A stretch of 64,000 nt of DNA from Inonotus obliquus (Eukaryota; Basidiomycota; Agaricomycetes; Hymenochaetales; Hymenochaetaceae), in assembly GCA_032164295.1 (NCBI GenBank), contig JAJHTX010000001.1, forward strand, positions 2,170,001-2,234,000, written 5' to 3'. Shown one piece after another: positions 1 to 11,684 of this stretch; within the stretch, counting starts at the first letter, position 1, and the number at the start of each line of letters is the position of its first letter. The position numbers were made by a program, and so were the translations under genes. Under the pieces are notes generated by a model, which saw only the letters and a list, made by a program, of their open reading frames with translations, ran no database searches and was not told where the DNA came from.

Positions 1-196
1 GAAAACAACATCATTAATGGGAAGCCGTGCCAAATTGGCAGATGTCCCTAAACTTCACGAGATGATTCAGGCTCAGGTTCGACGGGTGCTTGCCGAACGT
101 GGAACATGGAAGGTGGTAATGCCTTGGCTGACGACCGTCGAGGAAGTGAAGGAAGAACTGTCGAGGGAAGAATCTATTATGTTTGATGTGGATTGA
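1..196 (+). CDS. C-terminal end of a probable MMM1 (ERMES subunit), partial
   Basis: The window opens inside a coding exon; the frame starting at base 2 stays open to a TGA at 194-196, giving about 64 residues. The tail contains GSRAKLADVPKLHEMI followed by a basic helix and a WKVVMPWL segment. This resembles the end of the SMP domain of MMM1, the ER-anchored subunit of the ER-mitochondria encounter structure that moves phospholipids between ER and mitochondria. The start and most of the gene lie outside the window, so the membrane anchor cannot be checked. Another SMP-domain protein is possible. Confidence 0.5.
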   Translation, partial: KTTSLMGSRAKLADVPKLHEMIQAQVRRVLAERGTWKVVMPWLTTVEEVKEELSREESIMFDVD

Positions 197-331
197 ATTT
201 CCTGTGTAGTTTACTCACATAATTTTAATTATTGATCACTGCTGTTGGCGTCACGTGAATCGTGGACTTGACGCGGTACCCGGAATGTTTTTTGACCATC
301 CCATCAACGACTCTCATCACCAGAGCTTAAC

Positions 332-961
332 ATGACGACAACAGCGTCAAACGTAGTATTTGATGACCTCTTCACGATAAATGCAATCGACAAAGACGGC
401 AAAAAATTCGATAGAGGTACTCCCAAGATTCACCTAGACGTGACTTGAGCTGACTTTACGCAGTCTCTCGTCTCTTTGCGCATTCATCAAACTACGATAT
501 GGACTTGACACTCGATTACAACACGGAACTCTATCCGTTGAAAAATGGGGAGAGCTTCTCTCTTGTTCTGGCTTCTTCTTTAGTTCGAGGTATCGAGGGT
601 GGTGCAGTTAACGGGGCCGATGCCGACGAAGAGAAAGACACGCACATATGGCGACCGGATGGAAAGGGCCGGAGAGGATTGGAAGAGGATTATGAATATG
701 TGATGTACGGCAGGGTGCGCTGTCTACCTACCTTGTTGCGATGCTGAGACTGACCAAGATTCTACAGGTATACAAGTTTGACGGAGTAGCTGCAGAAGTC
801 GTGTAAGATTGTGTTTATTTTCATTACATTGTTTCGCTGATAAAAGTTTAAGGACTGCATACATGTCTTTTGGTGGACTACTCATGACGCTGACTGGTTC
901 ATACCGACACATGACTGGCATTGTTCTGGGTGATCCTATCTATCTGTTGCTGAGGAGATAG
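332..961 (+). CDS. RPB8: RNA polymerases I, II and III common subunit RPABC3 (Rpb8)
   Basis: Predicted exons are 332-416, 464-714, 768-802 and 853-961 (159 aa). Rpb8 is a small OB-fold subunit shared by all three nuclear RNA polymerases. Recognisable segments are FDDLFTINAIDKDGKKFDRV at the N-terminus, SSNYDMDLTLDYNTELYPL, the EYVMYGRVYKFDG strand, and the C-terminal YMSFGGLLM block ending in YLLLRR. Three introns of about 47-53 nt join without frame loss and each junction reproduces family sequence. The length fits the family (about 145-160 aa). The start is the first ATG and the Rpb8 N-terminus aligns there. Confidence 0.95.
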
Positions 962-1192
962 ACTTCAATATTACCAAATAATTGCATGTCACAGTTGTTA
1001 TCACGCGTGGCTCAAGTGTCGCCACGTCCGCATGTGACCTGGAGGCGGAACTTGATGCCTAGACAGTGTCGTGGACGCGTACACGCACATGACTTCTCGA
1101 AGCAAGGACATAACGTAGGTTGTGCATCAATTCATGGCTCTACTATAATTGAACAGTACAAAGAATGTTCATTCCGTCGCAGCTCTACAAGG

Positions 1193-1638
1193 TTAGATGG
1201 CGTTGTTCTCCTCCAGAATCGAACGAGAGTGATTCTTCGCATCCTCTGAGACATTCGGGTTCTTCAGAGTAGCCTACAAAGGGGATTCAACACAAGGTCG
1301 GATTTTCATACTATTTTCCCCACCTTATGGCCACCAAGGAAATTGCCAGAGTTCTTGCCAGCCTGCGAGTCGGAATCGTTGGACTGGTTCGGCAGTTCTC
1401 CCCTCTGCTCCAACTCGTCGAGCGCCTGCTGAGAATTCTGCTTCGCCTCATCCGAAACCTTTGGGTTGGCCAAGGTGGCCTCTGAGTAACCGACGGTTTA
1501 GTAAGCGAAAGAAAGGACAAGTCGTCGACATACTGTGACCACCGGCAACCTATCGATATGTGTAAAGTTATGTTAACGCCCGTCTGGCTCTGCGGAGGGT
1601 CATGTACTCACGTTTCCAGAGTTCTTCTGAGCTGACAT
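1193..1638 (-). CDS. Con-6 family small protein
   Basis: Four exons on the minus strand (1638-1612, 1549-1534, 1481-1324, 1273-1193) give a 93-aa hydrophilic protein. It carries two copies of the Con-6 repeat: NSGNVAGGHK plus ATLANPKVSDEAKQ, then NSGNFLGGHK plus ATLKNPNVSEDAK. In both copies an intron lies at or just after the GGHK, so repeat and gene structure were duplicated together. Con-6 was first known as an abundant Neurospora conidiation protein of unknown biochemical role. Related proteins occur in many fungi and are often induced in dormant or stressed cells. The 16-nt second exon is required for the frame. No signal peptide or membrane segment is visible. Confidence 0.85.
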
Positions 1639-2038
1639 GTCGACGAAGTTTGAGTGAGATTGTTTGAGAGGAGGTAAAGTAGGTCAAGTTCTTTTTCGTA
1701 TCCAGTACGAATGAACGGGTTTATATACTCCTTGACCAGCGCAACTGCGTCATTATCTTTCGTCATGAAAATCGTCAGTATTTGCATCATAAAGAGGACC
1801 GGCATCGAGAGGCGCTGGATCGGTACAAGTACACTAACACCATAAAAGGACATACAGGAGCTTCCTTTGACATATGCTTCTCTCTGATCGACAGCCGAAA
1901 AATAGTATGATACTAGTCCATCATTCAGTATTCTATAGAATTATACCACTTCAACGCGCATGCAGCATACCTGTCGAACGAATGCTGGACATCTCAAACA
2001 AGCAAACTTGCCAAACCAAAAATTGAAGTAGGTGGCTA

Positions 2039-2110
2039 TTCGGATACGGGGAATCGAACCCCGAGCTGCCGCGTGAGAGGCGGCAATGTTAGCCGTTACA
2101 CCATATCCGA
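2039..2110 (-). tRNA. tRNA-Glu, anticodon CTC
   Basis: Read on the minus strand, this folds as a standard 72-nt cloverleaf without an intron. The acceptor stem pairs TCGGATA with TATCCGA. The anticodon arm is GCCGC-CTCTCAC-GCGGC, placing CTC in the anticodon, and the T arm contains GGTTCGATTCC, the internal B box. The A box lies in GGTGTAACGGC. It lies 175 bp upstream of the INCENP start and points away from it. Confidence 0.95.
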
Positions 2111-2285
2111 TACGAAATATAAAAAATTAATGAATGGATAGTAGTTAATCCTCTGATGAATGAACGACAAGACTCGAAACGATCACGTGTTTTACATTCT
2201 CATATCCTCCCTGTGGTTCGTCGCGCCTCCTTACTTTTCGTCTTCATTCGTTGCAATTTCTTGATTTCCAGCACAACGCGCAACC

Positions 2286-5200
2286 ATGGCCCACGCGACC
2301 GCAAATCGCCCCGGGATGGTGCCTTGGATCTCAGCACTCCGGACAACCATGGCCAACGATCCTGGCCGCCAGCTTCTTGAAGACCAAATACAAACCGATG
2401 GCTTCTTGTTTCTTGAAGACTATTTCGAAAACATCTTGGCTAGACCCAGACACGAGTTAGTACACTTGCGTGATGTTTGTGATTTCTAAGGTTCTCATGC
2501 GTTGTGGTCAGTCCTATCATTGAATTGGTCAAGACACCTGCTCGAAGGAGGAACGCTTCAAAGAAGATTCGTGGAGCCACAACAGCTATGACGCTGACGA
2601 AGCCCATTGTTACGATGGACTTGGAGGTATCTGACTCTCTACAGATCTTTAAGCTCTTTCTGACCCTATCTTAGGACTTAGAATCTGATAAAGAGAACGA
2701 GATACCCCCCGTCGGCACTGCACCAATCAATGCGTTTCACAAAGCCCTTCTACAATCCAAAGATCTGGACTCATCCACGCCGATACACCGGGGAAGCGAA
2801 GATGCTGCAAGGATGTTGGACGGTAGAGGCTCGTCGGGGTCCCATTTGGCAAGGCAAAAACCTGGTAGCGGTGACGGAGATGTGGCTCATGCTGATTCGA
2901 CGACTATACGCGTCCTTACAGATGACGAGAGGGAAGAGGAGAACGTTGAGAAGCTAGTGACCCCTCCTCACTTGAGGACTCTTCCGCCGCGACACCACAC
3001 GAATGGTCCTCCTGCACCAGTTATACCTGAAGGTCTAGTGGAGCCACTGTTACAGGTACCATATTCTGAACCAGTCGCCGAGCTCTCTGTCATAGCAGAG
3101 GTGGATGAATCTGCAGAGCGCAGCGGAAATCTAAGTGTAAATCGACCAAACGGAAAAACCTTCGACCCCAGACAGACGCCCAACTCCGTGTCAAACAGTG
3201 GGAAGAGCACTAAGCCGTACGTCAGGAGAATGTCTAATATTGACATGACTACTGTCATGGACATAGAAGACATTACGCAGACCATCGTCTTCAATGCCAC
3301 TTCAACACCCGCAGAGCCACCTGAGACAGCACTCCATAAGCCTTCCGCTGAAGGACTCCTTCCCGCGGATCCCTCTGGGAACACTCCATCTTTACAGCCT
3401 CGACCAGCCATTTCTAATGTTGTAGAGGATTCGACCACACAACTTACCACAGATGAGCCACCCTCAACGACTTCTCCGACAACCCGGGTGGGAGAAGTGC
3501 CTGCCATTCATAAGCCAACCATTTCAAATATACCAACTATCGGGCCACCGTCCCCTTTGCGCAAATCAACTCGGGCAGATAAGGACCCACTACCGGCCAC
3601 AACACACGTGCCGTTTAACGCCCAAGCATCGGCTACCCGTTCTTCCTGGTTGGTCAAAGCCAAAGAAGCCAAGGCAATGGAAGGTGGTGTAAGAAAGCAT
3701 GCGACAATGTCGACATTTGCTCATCATACAGCCACCGGAAAGAAGCGTAAAAGTGGCGATATGCTCGGGTCTGAGCGGTCGGGTCCACGTCATGACGATG
3801 GGGACCGAACACAGAAGTTAACAAGAATCACGGAGACGTCGCCTGTGCTGTCCCTCCTGCAGGCACAAGAGAAGCAACCCTTTGGCCGATTTCGAGACGA
3901 AACAGTCAGTGTGGTTGATGACGAGACGCGCGAGAATATGGCTTCTGCGGATGGCTCGGACGGTATGATAGATAAGCTCAAGAAAACTGTCGCTGGGTTC
4001 AGTGCTCGAGCAGGAAAAAGTATGGGAAAGTCACTCGGTGGTGCGGCTGCCACTGCCCTCGCAGAAGCTAGAGCTGCTGCCGAGGCAAAAGTCGCAGAGC
4101 GCAACGCCGCGGAGGGTCGTGTCATCCCCGTGCATATCTCTGCATCGTCTCGAGGATGGGACGAAACCAGAGCTGCAGCAATGAGCTCATTAGCAGTCGA
4201 AGCGTCTACTTATCCTAGTTCTGTCGAAAAGGACCGCAGGCTTAGTGTTTCTGATCTGAGCTCGAACTCTGACGTAAAGAAGAAAGAGGTTGGTCCGGCT
4301 TTATACCCCGGTTCAGAACAGCCAAAGCCACAACTACAGCAACCAGCCACAACGCGTAGTAACAATGCTATAGCAAACACGAGCACTTCAACAACGCCTC
4401 CCGTCACACCCCCGAAGATCCAACCTCCAGTCTTCTCTCTTCCGGAAAAATCAAAGCCCAAGCTTGTTCTGCCTTTGAACCAGGTATTCTCTCGTATTGA
4501 GCCACAACCGTTTGCAACATCACAAATTCCCCAGCATGTCGGCTCTCAGTCGAACGTCTTCTCCACTCAATCCACCTATTCTGACGCCATCTTTGATCAA
4601 GAGATGCCTGCATGGGTACCTTCTACACAAGATACGAATTTTAGTGATGATGGACCTACCCACAGTTCGTTCCGTGAAGGTAGGAAGGGGACCAAGGGCG
4701 GTATGAATGCGGATGATAGTTGGCACCTTGATGAAAAGTTTGCCGAGACTTGGACGCCTGTTACATTCCACACGAAGAATGACAGCATGACTTGGGGCAA
4801 CGCACCGTCACGAAGCACTCGCAGCGCGGACACCGGTTTCATGGATGGGCCTGCGCCTTCCAAGTCTACTGATACTAACAACTTCGACGAAGGTGATGCC
4901 GCCTTTGAGGCCATAACATCGGACAACCCGCCATGCACTACTTCCGATGAGATCGACGAAGAAGATATGGATGTAGAACTTGACGAGGATCTTGCGAGTG
5001 TTCGTCTTGTGACTCCTGCGCCTCAGCCCAAGATCAATCGCTTTTCTGTGAGTTTTCCGATATTATTAGTACTCGTCTGTGCTTACCCGTTCTCGCTTTC
5101 AGGTTCAGGAAGAGGACCAGGGGCCTTCCACGAATGCTGGTGGTTTCTTAAGTAGTGCGTCGAGGCTAGTATCGAATGTGCTAGGTGGCAGTAAGAAGGG

Positions 5201-6248
5201 GAAAGAACCTGTTAAGAGCATCCAGCTCGCTGCCGCTGCCGCTAAAAAGGTGTGACTCCTACAAGCATTTGAAAGGATTCCATGCTTACATAGCCTCTTT
5301 CCAGCAACAAGAAGAAGCAGAGAAGAAGGCCAATAGGCTCAAAGAGATGGAGGCACGACGACAACAAATCTTACAGAAGAAGGCAGAACAAGATAAAGCG
5401 CACGAGGAAAAGAAGGCGAAGGGAGAGGACGAAAGGTGGAAGCGCGAAAGAGAGAAGGAGGATCCGACTGAGAATCGCGCAGCTAAGCAAGTGGGGAAGA
5501 AGGTCCGATATTTCACGTCTTATTCTTCGCTTTTCTCGTACTCACAAACATGAAGCTCACACAGTTCGAAGAAGACCTATCCAAGAAGCGCAAGATTGCG
5601 GAGACCGAGAAGACAGATCTGAAGAAGCCTCCATCGAAGGACAAGAAGGATGCACCTACGACGAAAATCGGAAAGTTCAATCCTACGAGTTCTCAATCTG
5701 GGACGACTGCACTCGCTTCGTCCTCGAAATCACTAAAGCAAGCATCCTCGACCGTGTTACAAGGTTCGAAGGCGGCAAACGGTAATAATGATGGCAAGTC
5801 GGTGCACCACTCAATTAAGCTCAAGACGGTAGCGAAGGACGTTGGCTCCACATCCAAGCAGCCGTCACAGCTGGTACATTCCCAGATGCAAGCTCGTTAT
5901 CATGCTCAGGTTGAAGACCCTCAAGCAACGACGCCTCCGGTTTCTACGGAGGCTATCGAACTCCCAGACATAAATAGCGAATACTCTGACTCAGACGACG
6001 AAACCCGCGCACGAACGTTACCTGATTGGGCACAATCCCCAGAATTGCGTGAGGCTCTTGAGTCCCAGAGAACTGTGAATCCGGACGACATCTTTGGCGC
6101 TATTAGACCTCTGAGAATGGAGGAATTATTCAAGAACCGGACCAGCCGATTCCGGGCGAGGACGAGCTCAGCAAACTGGGCAGGACCAGATGGACTTACC
6201 GCCCACGAAGAAGTTGAATACGCTAGACGGATGGGCTACACACAATAG
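2286..6248 (+). CDS. Inner centromere protein (INCENP/Sli15/Pic1)
   Basis: Exons 2286-2455, 2512-2626, 2675-5047, 5103-5249, 5305-5502 and 5565-6248 give 1228 aa. INCENP is the scaffold of the chromosomal passenger complex and activates Aurora B kinase at centromeres and the spindle midzone. The decisive evidence is the C-terminal IN-box, about residues 1162-1216, containing LPDWAQSPELREAL, NPDDIFGAIRPL, an RFRARTSSANW block with the TSS-type phosphosite, and a short tail. Before it, about residues 935-1025 are extremely K/E/R-rich, matching the single alpha-helix or coiled-coil region. The N-terminal helix (about residues 20-60) should bind survivin and borealin. The long middle is low-complexity and rich in S, T and P. 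Five introns all preserve frame. Confidence 0.9.
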
Positions 6249-7136
6249 CTGAACTCAAGCGTCGGCCTCGTGTGCCTGGCCCTTGGACCAAAATCTTGTC
6301 ACTACCAAAACTCTAGTCTAGTTCCCTGCTTGATGACGGACATTCATTTATTTCTACAAGCATTATTCCTGTATCTTGGCATGTGTACATACATCCCCAA
6401 CAAACATAACTTTCTAGCATAAAGGACCAAACTACTGCAACATTTTGACACGACACAATTTGTCTCAATCTATCGCTCGCAATGGGCGATGCGTACTTAT
6501 TGATGCAGTCTCGGTCATCCTGTCGAGTCTTTCCATCCGCTTTTTCGCTACAGCTCTAAGTCAACCATCCGCATCGCATATTGTAACCGTACAGACCATG
6601 CCGATCAATATTCGGAGCACCGCCGCGTCGGCTGCTTTATTTAGACATGACGGCAGTGATAAAAATAGTGAGTGAGGAAAGAGTGCCTCAACTTGGTCAG
6701 CTGACCGGATAATATACTCAACCCATAAAATAATGAAATAAGTGAATATTCACTTCTTTAAACACACCTCATAAGCATGAAGGTCCCGCACAAGAGAAAA
6801 AAACTCCATAGAACGACTAGTAAGATGTCACATAATAAAATGAAAAATAGGTATCAGGGACAAACTGGCCTCGGTCAAGTGTCCGTAACGCGGAAGGAAA
6901 CAAAACCGGAACTGGCAAGGAGCGGACGACTTCCAAAGTCAACGACAAATGTACCAATGACGGTCGGTAAAGGCCAAGCAGCAGAATGGCAAAGGAAACA
7001 TAGCAAAGTCGACGCATAATGAGACGGAAGGAAAGCAAGGTAAAGTAAAAGAAATATAGCCCATTCCCGACAACGGATGCGCCAATTTACGCACGGAGGA
7101 ACCGACCTCTCGACTTCGTCTGCATAACGGAGCGGG
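6249..7136. other. Convergent 3' spacer between INCENP and septin
   Basis: About 890 bp between the INCENP stop (plus) and the septin stop (minus). The open frames here are short, without splice-consistent homology to anything I recognise, and parts are A/T-rich. It presumably holds the two 3' UTRs and terminators. I see no RNA gene or repeat. Confidence 0.5.
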
Positions 7137-8898
7137 TCAGACGTGACTGCGCTGCAAAATGGGAATGGCAAATAATCGCATACCTTGTTTTCGGGTGTAA
7201 GCGGCCGTCCGCTTTCGATACGCTTCTTCTTCTCTTCCAACTCCAGCCTCTGTCTTTCGAGTGCTTCCTTCATCTCTCTGTGTCTTGCGTATAGCTCCTC
7301 CTCGGATTGCTTCAGCTTTGACTCCTTCTCTGCAACCTTTTGCTGGAAGACCAAGTTCATCTCGGCCTCCATCTTCGCAAGCTTGGCCTCATGAAGAGTG
7401 CGTTCCTCTTGCATCTTAAGTGCGGGGCTAGAGTGGCGCAACACATGAGCGTCTCATCAGGAATGGGAACGTTGCAATACGTACTTAATCTCCTTGAACA
7501 CGCTCGAGTCCTGGGCAACACCCATGCCAAGTAGTTTCTCGGTTCGGTATGCCTCATATAGATGAGAGTTGGTGAATTCACGCAATTCCTCCATGTACGT
7601 GCGAATGAGCATTTGGCGAAGTTTGACGAAATCGCAATGATCTTCGTTATCCACCTCAACGACTCCCCAAGGATATGCTCGGCCGCGGACTTGGCGACCA
7701 TCAGGTGTCTGTACCAATTGATTTGACCCAACAACAGCGAAAGGAATCTTGCTCTGTGCGAAGAATTCATAATTCAGAATAGGTGCTATAAATTAACGAC
7801 GAATACGTACAGCGATTTCCTCCTGTTCGGCCTGAGTTTCCTCATCCTCATTTTCATAAGCCGGTGCCTGGAAAATTTGTATCTTGTGATACGCGATATC
7901 ATTCAAGACCTGATTCAATGGACATCCATCAGCGATCAGTCTAAAATGGCGGGTACGTATCTACCCTCTGCTTAAAGCTAGCAATCTCCTCGTCTGTCAA
8001 GGTATCTGCCTTCGCGATAATCGGTATAAGGTTAACCTTGGTGTGAAGGCGGCGCATGAACTCGATATCAATCGGCTTGAGCCTATCAGAGGCCAGTGAT
8101 AAGACACTAATAGAGAAATGTCATGGAAGTGATCTTACGAGTGACCGGTGGGCTGAATAAAATACAAGCAGGCATGTACACGGTTGTCCATAATTTTCTG
8201 GCGGTTGACACGGTTCTCCTGCTCCAAGTAAGCATCGAAGCGTGATTCGATGTTCTCAACAATCGGTTTCCAGCTAAAATGGTGTTTTTACGTTAGTCTC
8301 TAAGATGATAAGAGACGCGAAACAAAGCGCACCTGTCCTCATTATTGACGAAATCCCCAAAGCCAGGCGTGTCAACAACAGTTAGACGAAGTCGCACCCC
8401 GTTTTCCTCAATGTCTTTACGATTCATATTCAGACTGGCAGGATAAAATTGTGAGAAAAAGGAGGGTACTTGCCGGCACTGATGCTCTCAATTGCCACCG
8501 TCTTTGGCCTCTCCGCGCTAGGAGGCAGAACTTCCTTCGGTGGGTAAAGAGTGGTGTTAAACAGGGTGTTTATAAGCGTCGACTTCCCCAGGCCTGATTC
8601 ACCTGTAGAGAAAAAGTATGGCAGGCGAATAACAAGACGATGAGTAACCGAAAACTCTAAAATGGCGCAACATGCGAGAGGACTGACCGACGACCATAGC
8701 AGTGAACTGAAAACCCTTCCTAACGCTTTTCCTGTGGACTTGGTTGGGAAGATTAGCGAACCCAACGTAGCCCATCAGTTTTTTGCGGATGATAGGAGGG
8801 AAGGCGGCGCTGGATGGGACACCAGTCGAACCATTGGCAGAGCCATTGAGAGAAGGGGCGACGTCGCCATTGGGAGTGCCAGAGTATACGTCAGTCAT
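7137..8898 (-). CDS. Septin, Cdc3-like
   Basis: Nine exons on the minus strand: 8898-8688, 8602-8474, 8414-8333, 8273-8139, 8082-7965, 7909-7811, 7753-7485, 7427-7184 and 7151-7137 (433 aa). Septins are GTP-binding filament subunits at the bud neck or septum. Visible motifs are the polybasic stretch [10 protein letters not shown], the P-loop GESGLGKST (about residue 71), DTPGFGDF, the AKAD specificity motif, and a C-terminal coiled coil ([14 protein letters not shown] onward). The septin-unique [15 protein letters not shown] block and the coiled coil favour the Cdc3/AspB group. The second intron is best read as GC-AG, giving the canonical join SISA-DIEENGV; a GT alternative two codons downstream would insert eight residues. 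Confidence 0.9.
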
Positions 8899-9190
8899 CT
8901 GGTGACTTTGTGGAAAAAATATGACAATAAGCTAGAAAAACGTCGTAAGTAAGGAGCGGAGGGGACCGTACGTTGTCGTTGGCGATTGCGACGAAGCGGA
9001 AGAAATGGTCACGACAGAGCGAAGCACGCGTCCTTTTCATTTGCATTTGTTTGTGCATCGTGAGAACGTTTATCTCCAATTAGCATATCCTATCACAAAA
9101 CACACTCTATATGTTGAACACGCAATTAGAAAACAAACAGTAGAATAAGTACGTAGAAAACACTCTATTCGAGCTGCAGTACCGCCGTCT

Positions 9191-9862
9191 TCAGAATGCT
9201 TCCCACCGAACTCCGTTGAACGTCGTATAGTTTTCGAGCATTTCTTGGAATGTGGCTTCCTCGGCCTCAGGGTCCGTCGGTTTAGGGGATTGAGCTTTCG
9301 GATTATCTTCCCAAGACTCAAACAATGTCTTGACTAGGACGGGGGTGGTTTCGCTATGGCACGGCTCGTCAACATACGAAAATTGCGGCATACGTGCGGT
9401 TTCGAATACTTCAATGGATGGAGAACCAGTGCTCCTTTTCTTCGGTGTACTGAAGCCATCAGACGAATCACTGGTCAGTTCCGGGGTGCTTGGGCGTGCT
9501 CGTGCAACAGCCTTACCCTTTCGTCTGTTTGGAACGTTCCGACTGGCCCGCTTGGACGGAGAGGGAGTTGCTTCAAGCATTTTTAGAGTAGGTTTGCGAA
9601 TTCGGCCACTACCACGAGTTGGTGTTGCGGGTGCGACTCTTCTCGAAATTTGCTGAGGTGTAGCTGAAGAGGTAACGATTCGTTTGCTGCGACGGGGCGT
9701 GGCTGGAGTAAGCCTTTCACTACGACGGGGCGTGGTTGGAGTTAGCCTTTCACTACGACGAGGCGTTGTGGGAACGATAGAATGGATTCGACGCGTCCGA
9801 CCGATAGAATCGCAAAGAGCGGTGTGCGCGTTCGACGACTCTGATCTCCTGTTGGGATACAT
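9191..9862 (-). CDS. Uncharacterised basic, TP/SP-rich protein
   Basis: A single open frame of 223 aa from ATG 9862 to the stop at 9191. I do not recognise the family. The N-terminal 100 residues are strongly basic and contain three tandem copies of an 11-residue unit built on TPRRSERL (residues 31-62). KR/RR clusters and about fifteen SP/TP sites follow. The C-terminal 60 residues are acidic, with FESWEDNPKAQSPKP and a terminal NGVRWEAF. The composition suggests a nuclear, DNA- or chromatin-contacting protein under proline-directed kinase control; that is inference only. It sits head-to-tail upstream of the septin gene with its own ATG. A further upstream exon cannot be excluded. Confidence 0.6.
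   Translation of the reverse strand: MYPNRRSESSNAHTALCDSIGRTRRIHSIVPTTPRRSERLTPTTPRRSERLTPATPRRSKRIVTSSATPQQISRRVAPATPTRGSGRIRKPTLKMLEATPSPSKRASRNVPNRRKGKAVARARPSTPELTSDSSDGFSTPKKRSTGSPSIEVFETARMPQFSYVDEPCHSETTPVLVKTLFESWEDNPKAQSPKPTDPEAEEATFQEMLENYTTFNGVRWEAF
9677..9772 (-). repeat. Three tandem 33-bp coding repeats
   Basis: Units at 9772-9740, 9739-9707 and 9706-9677 encode two identical copies of PTTPRRSERLT and a diverged third, PATPRRSKRI. The repeats stay in frame within the uncharacterised basic protein. They create regularly spaced TP phosphosites next to paired arginines. Confidence 0.85.
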
Positions 9863-10201
9863 ATCGCAATGTCCAGCACTGGTGAATCAATAGTGTTAAG
9901 TAGACTCTGAAAGGAAGGAAGGATATGGCAGTTAGGCAAAGAGTGAGAATAGCCAAAGGAAAGAAGAAGAGTCCCGTGAGCTTATATAAGATCCGCCCAT
10001 GAATGATTCCAGACGTGTGGCCCATGAAATTGTTTTTCCTGTGGCTGCCAATGATGGGTGGATTTTTTACCTCACGCAGGGGCAATGATAGAAATTATCC
10101 GCTCATAGTGGCACTTGTTGTACTCCGAGATGGCTCTGATCACAAACCGAAGGAACTTCTTTCCAATTCAAGTTCAGGTCTAGCTGTACATGCGGGCGGT
10201 A

Positions 10202-11399
10202 TTACACCGAGGGAGGGAAGACGTTCGCATGTAGTTGGAATACTATTGAAGTGTCAGTGATGTGCTGTAGGCCACCGCTGGTGTCATTTCAAGAAATCGT
10301 CTCACCATCTGGCCTGGCGTAGTGACCCACTACGTCCAAGTCGAACTTTCCCCTAAAAATATCATCGAGGTCAAGATTCGCGACGAGTACACCCTCCTGA
10401 TCCAGTAGAGGACCAGCGAGGACTTGACCCAGGGGATTTATAATGACGCTACCCCCTGCAATCATCACATTCTCTGGATCGCGACTTCCCGCATCGGGTA
10501 CAGCATGATCACTCGGGTAATCGCTTTCTTTGGTAAATTGGCATGCAGAGAGAACGAAGCATCGGCCTTCAAGGGCGATGTGCCTCATGGTATGTTGCCA
10601 GACCGGGCGCGCATCGACCGTAGGCGCACAGTATATTTCTGTTCCCTTTGAATAGTAAAAGGTGCGTACTGCGGGGCGTCAGTCCAACTGTATCAAGCGC
10701 CCATGACATGTCAGTCTTACGCAGAGGCATGTAATTTTCCCTGTTGAGATGTCATTAGGACGAACTCGAACAAACCACAATTTGTGATTGGTTACCAGCA
10801 TATGGTCGCTGATATCTTCGCTGATACTTCTACCTCTTGATTCTGGCTTTTGAATGACTTCTCGACGACTGGTAGAGTCGAACCGTCGCCCATTCCCCAT
10901 ATGAGCCTTTCGCTGGCGGTGGGCACTAGTTTCCTGTGCTTCGATACCAAACCCTTGACCGGGTCTACAAAAATGGCCGTGCAATACAAAGTCCCGCCAT
11001 CCTTCTCGATGATTCCGACGACAAGGAAGATATCCAAGTCTTTGCTGATAGATTCCACGGTTGCGACTGCCTCAGAAGGAATCGCGATCGCTGATGAGTA
11101 ATACCTCAGAAATTCGTCTCGTCCAGCATCGGAACGAGCTCCCACGACCGTACCAAAGGTCGACATCTTCGGGTAACCCCCAATGCTTCCAGCAAGGGAG
11201 GTGCGTCAGTCTGTATGAACAAACCATCGAGATGAAATGCGACTATCACTCACAATGCCTCAGGAAAAACAGCTATTTGTGCGCCTTTCTCTCCTGCTTC
11301 CCTTGCATAGCGCTCTAGCTTCTGCAAAGTGTCAGGAAGCGAGTAGGCGGGTGTGCCAGCCTGTACTACAGCTGCTCGTATCGTTCTGTTCGGAGCCAT
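10202..11399 (-). CDS. Nitrilase (arylacetonitrilase-type, C-N hydrolase)
   Basis: Five exons on the minus strand (11399-11254, 11185-10796, 10740-10721, 10668-10306, 10242-10202) encode 319 aa. Nitrilases hydrolyse R-CN to the carboxylic acid and ammonia. The catalytic triad is complete: Glu in VFPEAFIGGYP (E47), Lys in KHRKLVPTASERLIWG, and Cys in ATICWENYMPL (C178). The C-terminal block is VVGHYARPDVFQLH. The 20-nt third exon and the 41-nt last exon are needed to rebuild the conserved WENYMPLLRTFYYSKG and RPDVFQL joins. Length fits fungal nitrilases. Its substrate cannot be read from sequence; cyanide hydratase is less likely because hallmark segments are absent. It is divergent from the CZIB gene. 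Confidence 0.9.
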
Positions 11400-11684
11400 A
11401 CGGCGCAGACGTCGGACGATAGGGATGAGATACGATTGAACTCTTCCCTGGTCAGCGTCGACACCGTACTGATCACGCCATAACCTTTGCTGACCGCTAT
11501 TATCGTTCGTCCGCTGCGAAAGGTATTGGTTCACTCATATCCTCAGGTTCCTTCGGTCCGCCTCCTGCCGAGTCGGAAAAGTCGGTATCATGTGACCGCA
11601 AACTTTTGAGAATTCGCGAAAGCAACTTGCATTGAACTACGCCTCATATTAGCCGTTACCACCTCAGCATCTCGAACGCCCAAT
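11400..11684. promoter_or_regulatory. Divergent promoter, nitrilase / CZIB
   Basis: The 285 bp between the two divergent start codons must hold the promoters of both genes. I do not recognise a TATA box or a defined regulatory motif. The call rests on gene orientation only. Confidence 0.5.

Noticed and set aside
2968..3507. 179-codon open frame on the minus strand
   Set aside because: It lies antisense to the long INCENP exon, whose codon pattern keeps the opposite strand open; no family features.
8415..8472. GT donor at 8469 for septin intron 2
   Set aside because: It is in frame but inserts eight residues between SISA and DIEENG, which are joined directly in septins; the GC donor four bases upstream fits exactly. 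Kept as an alternative.
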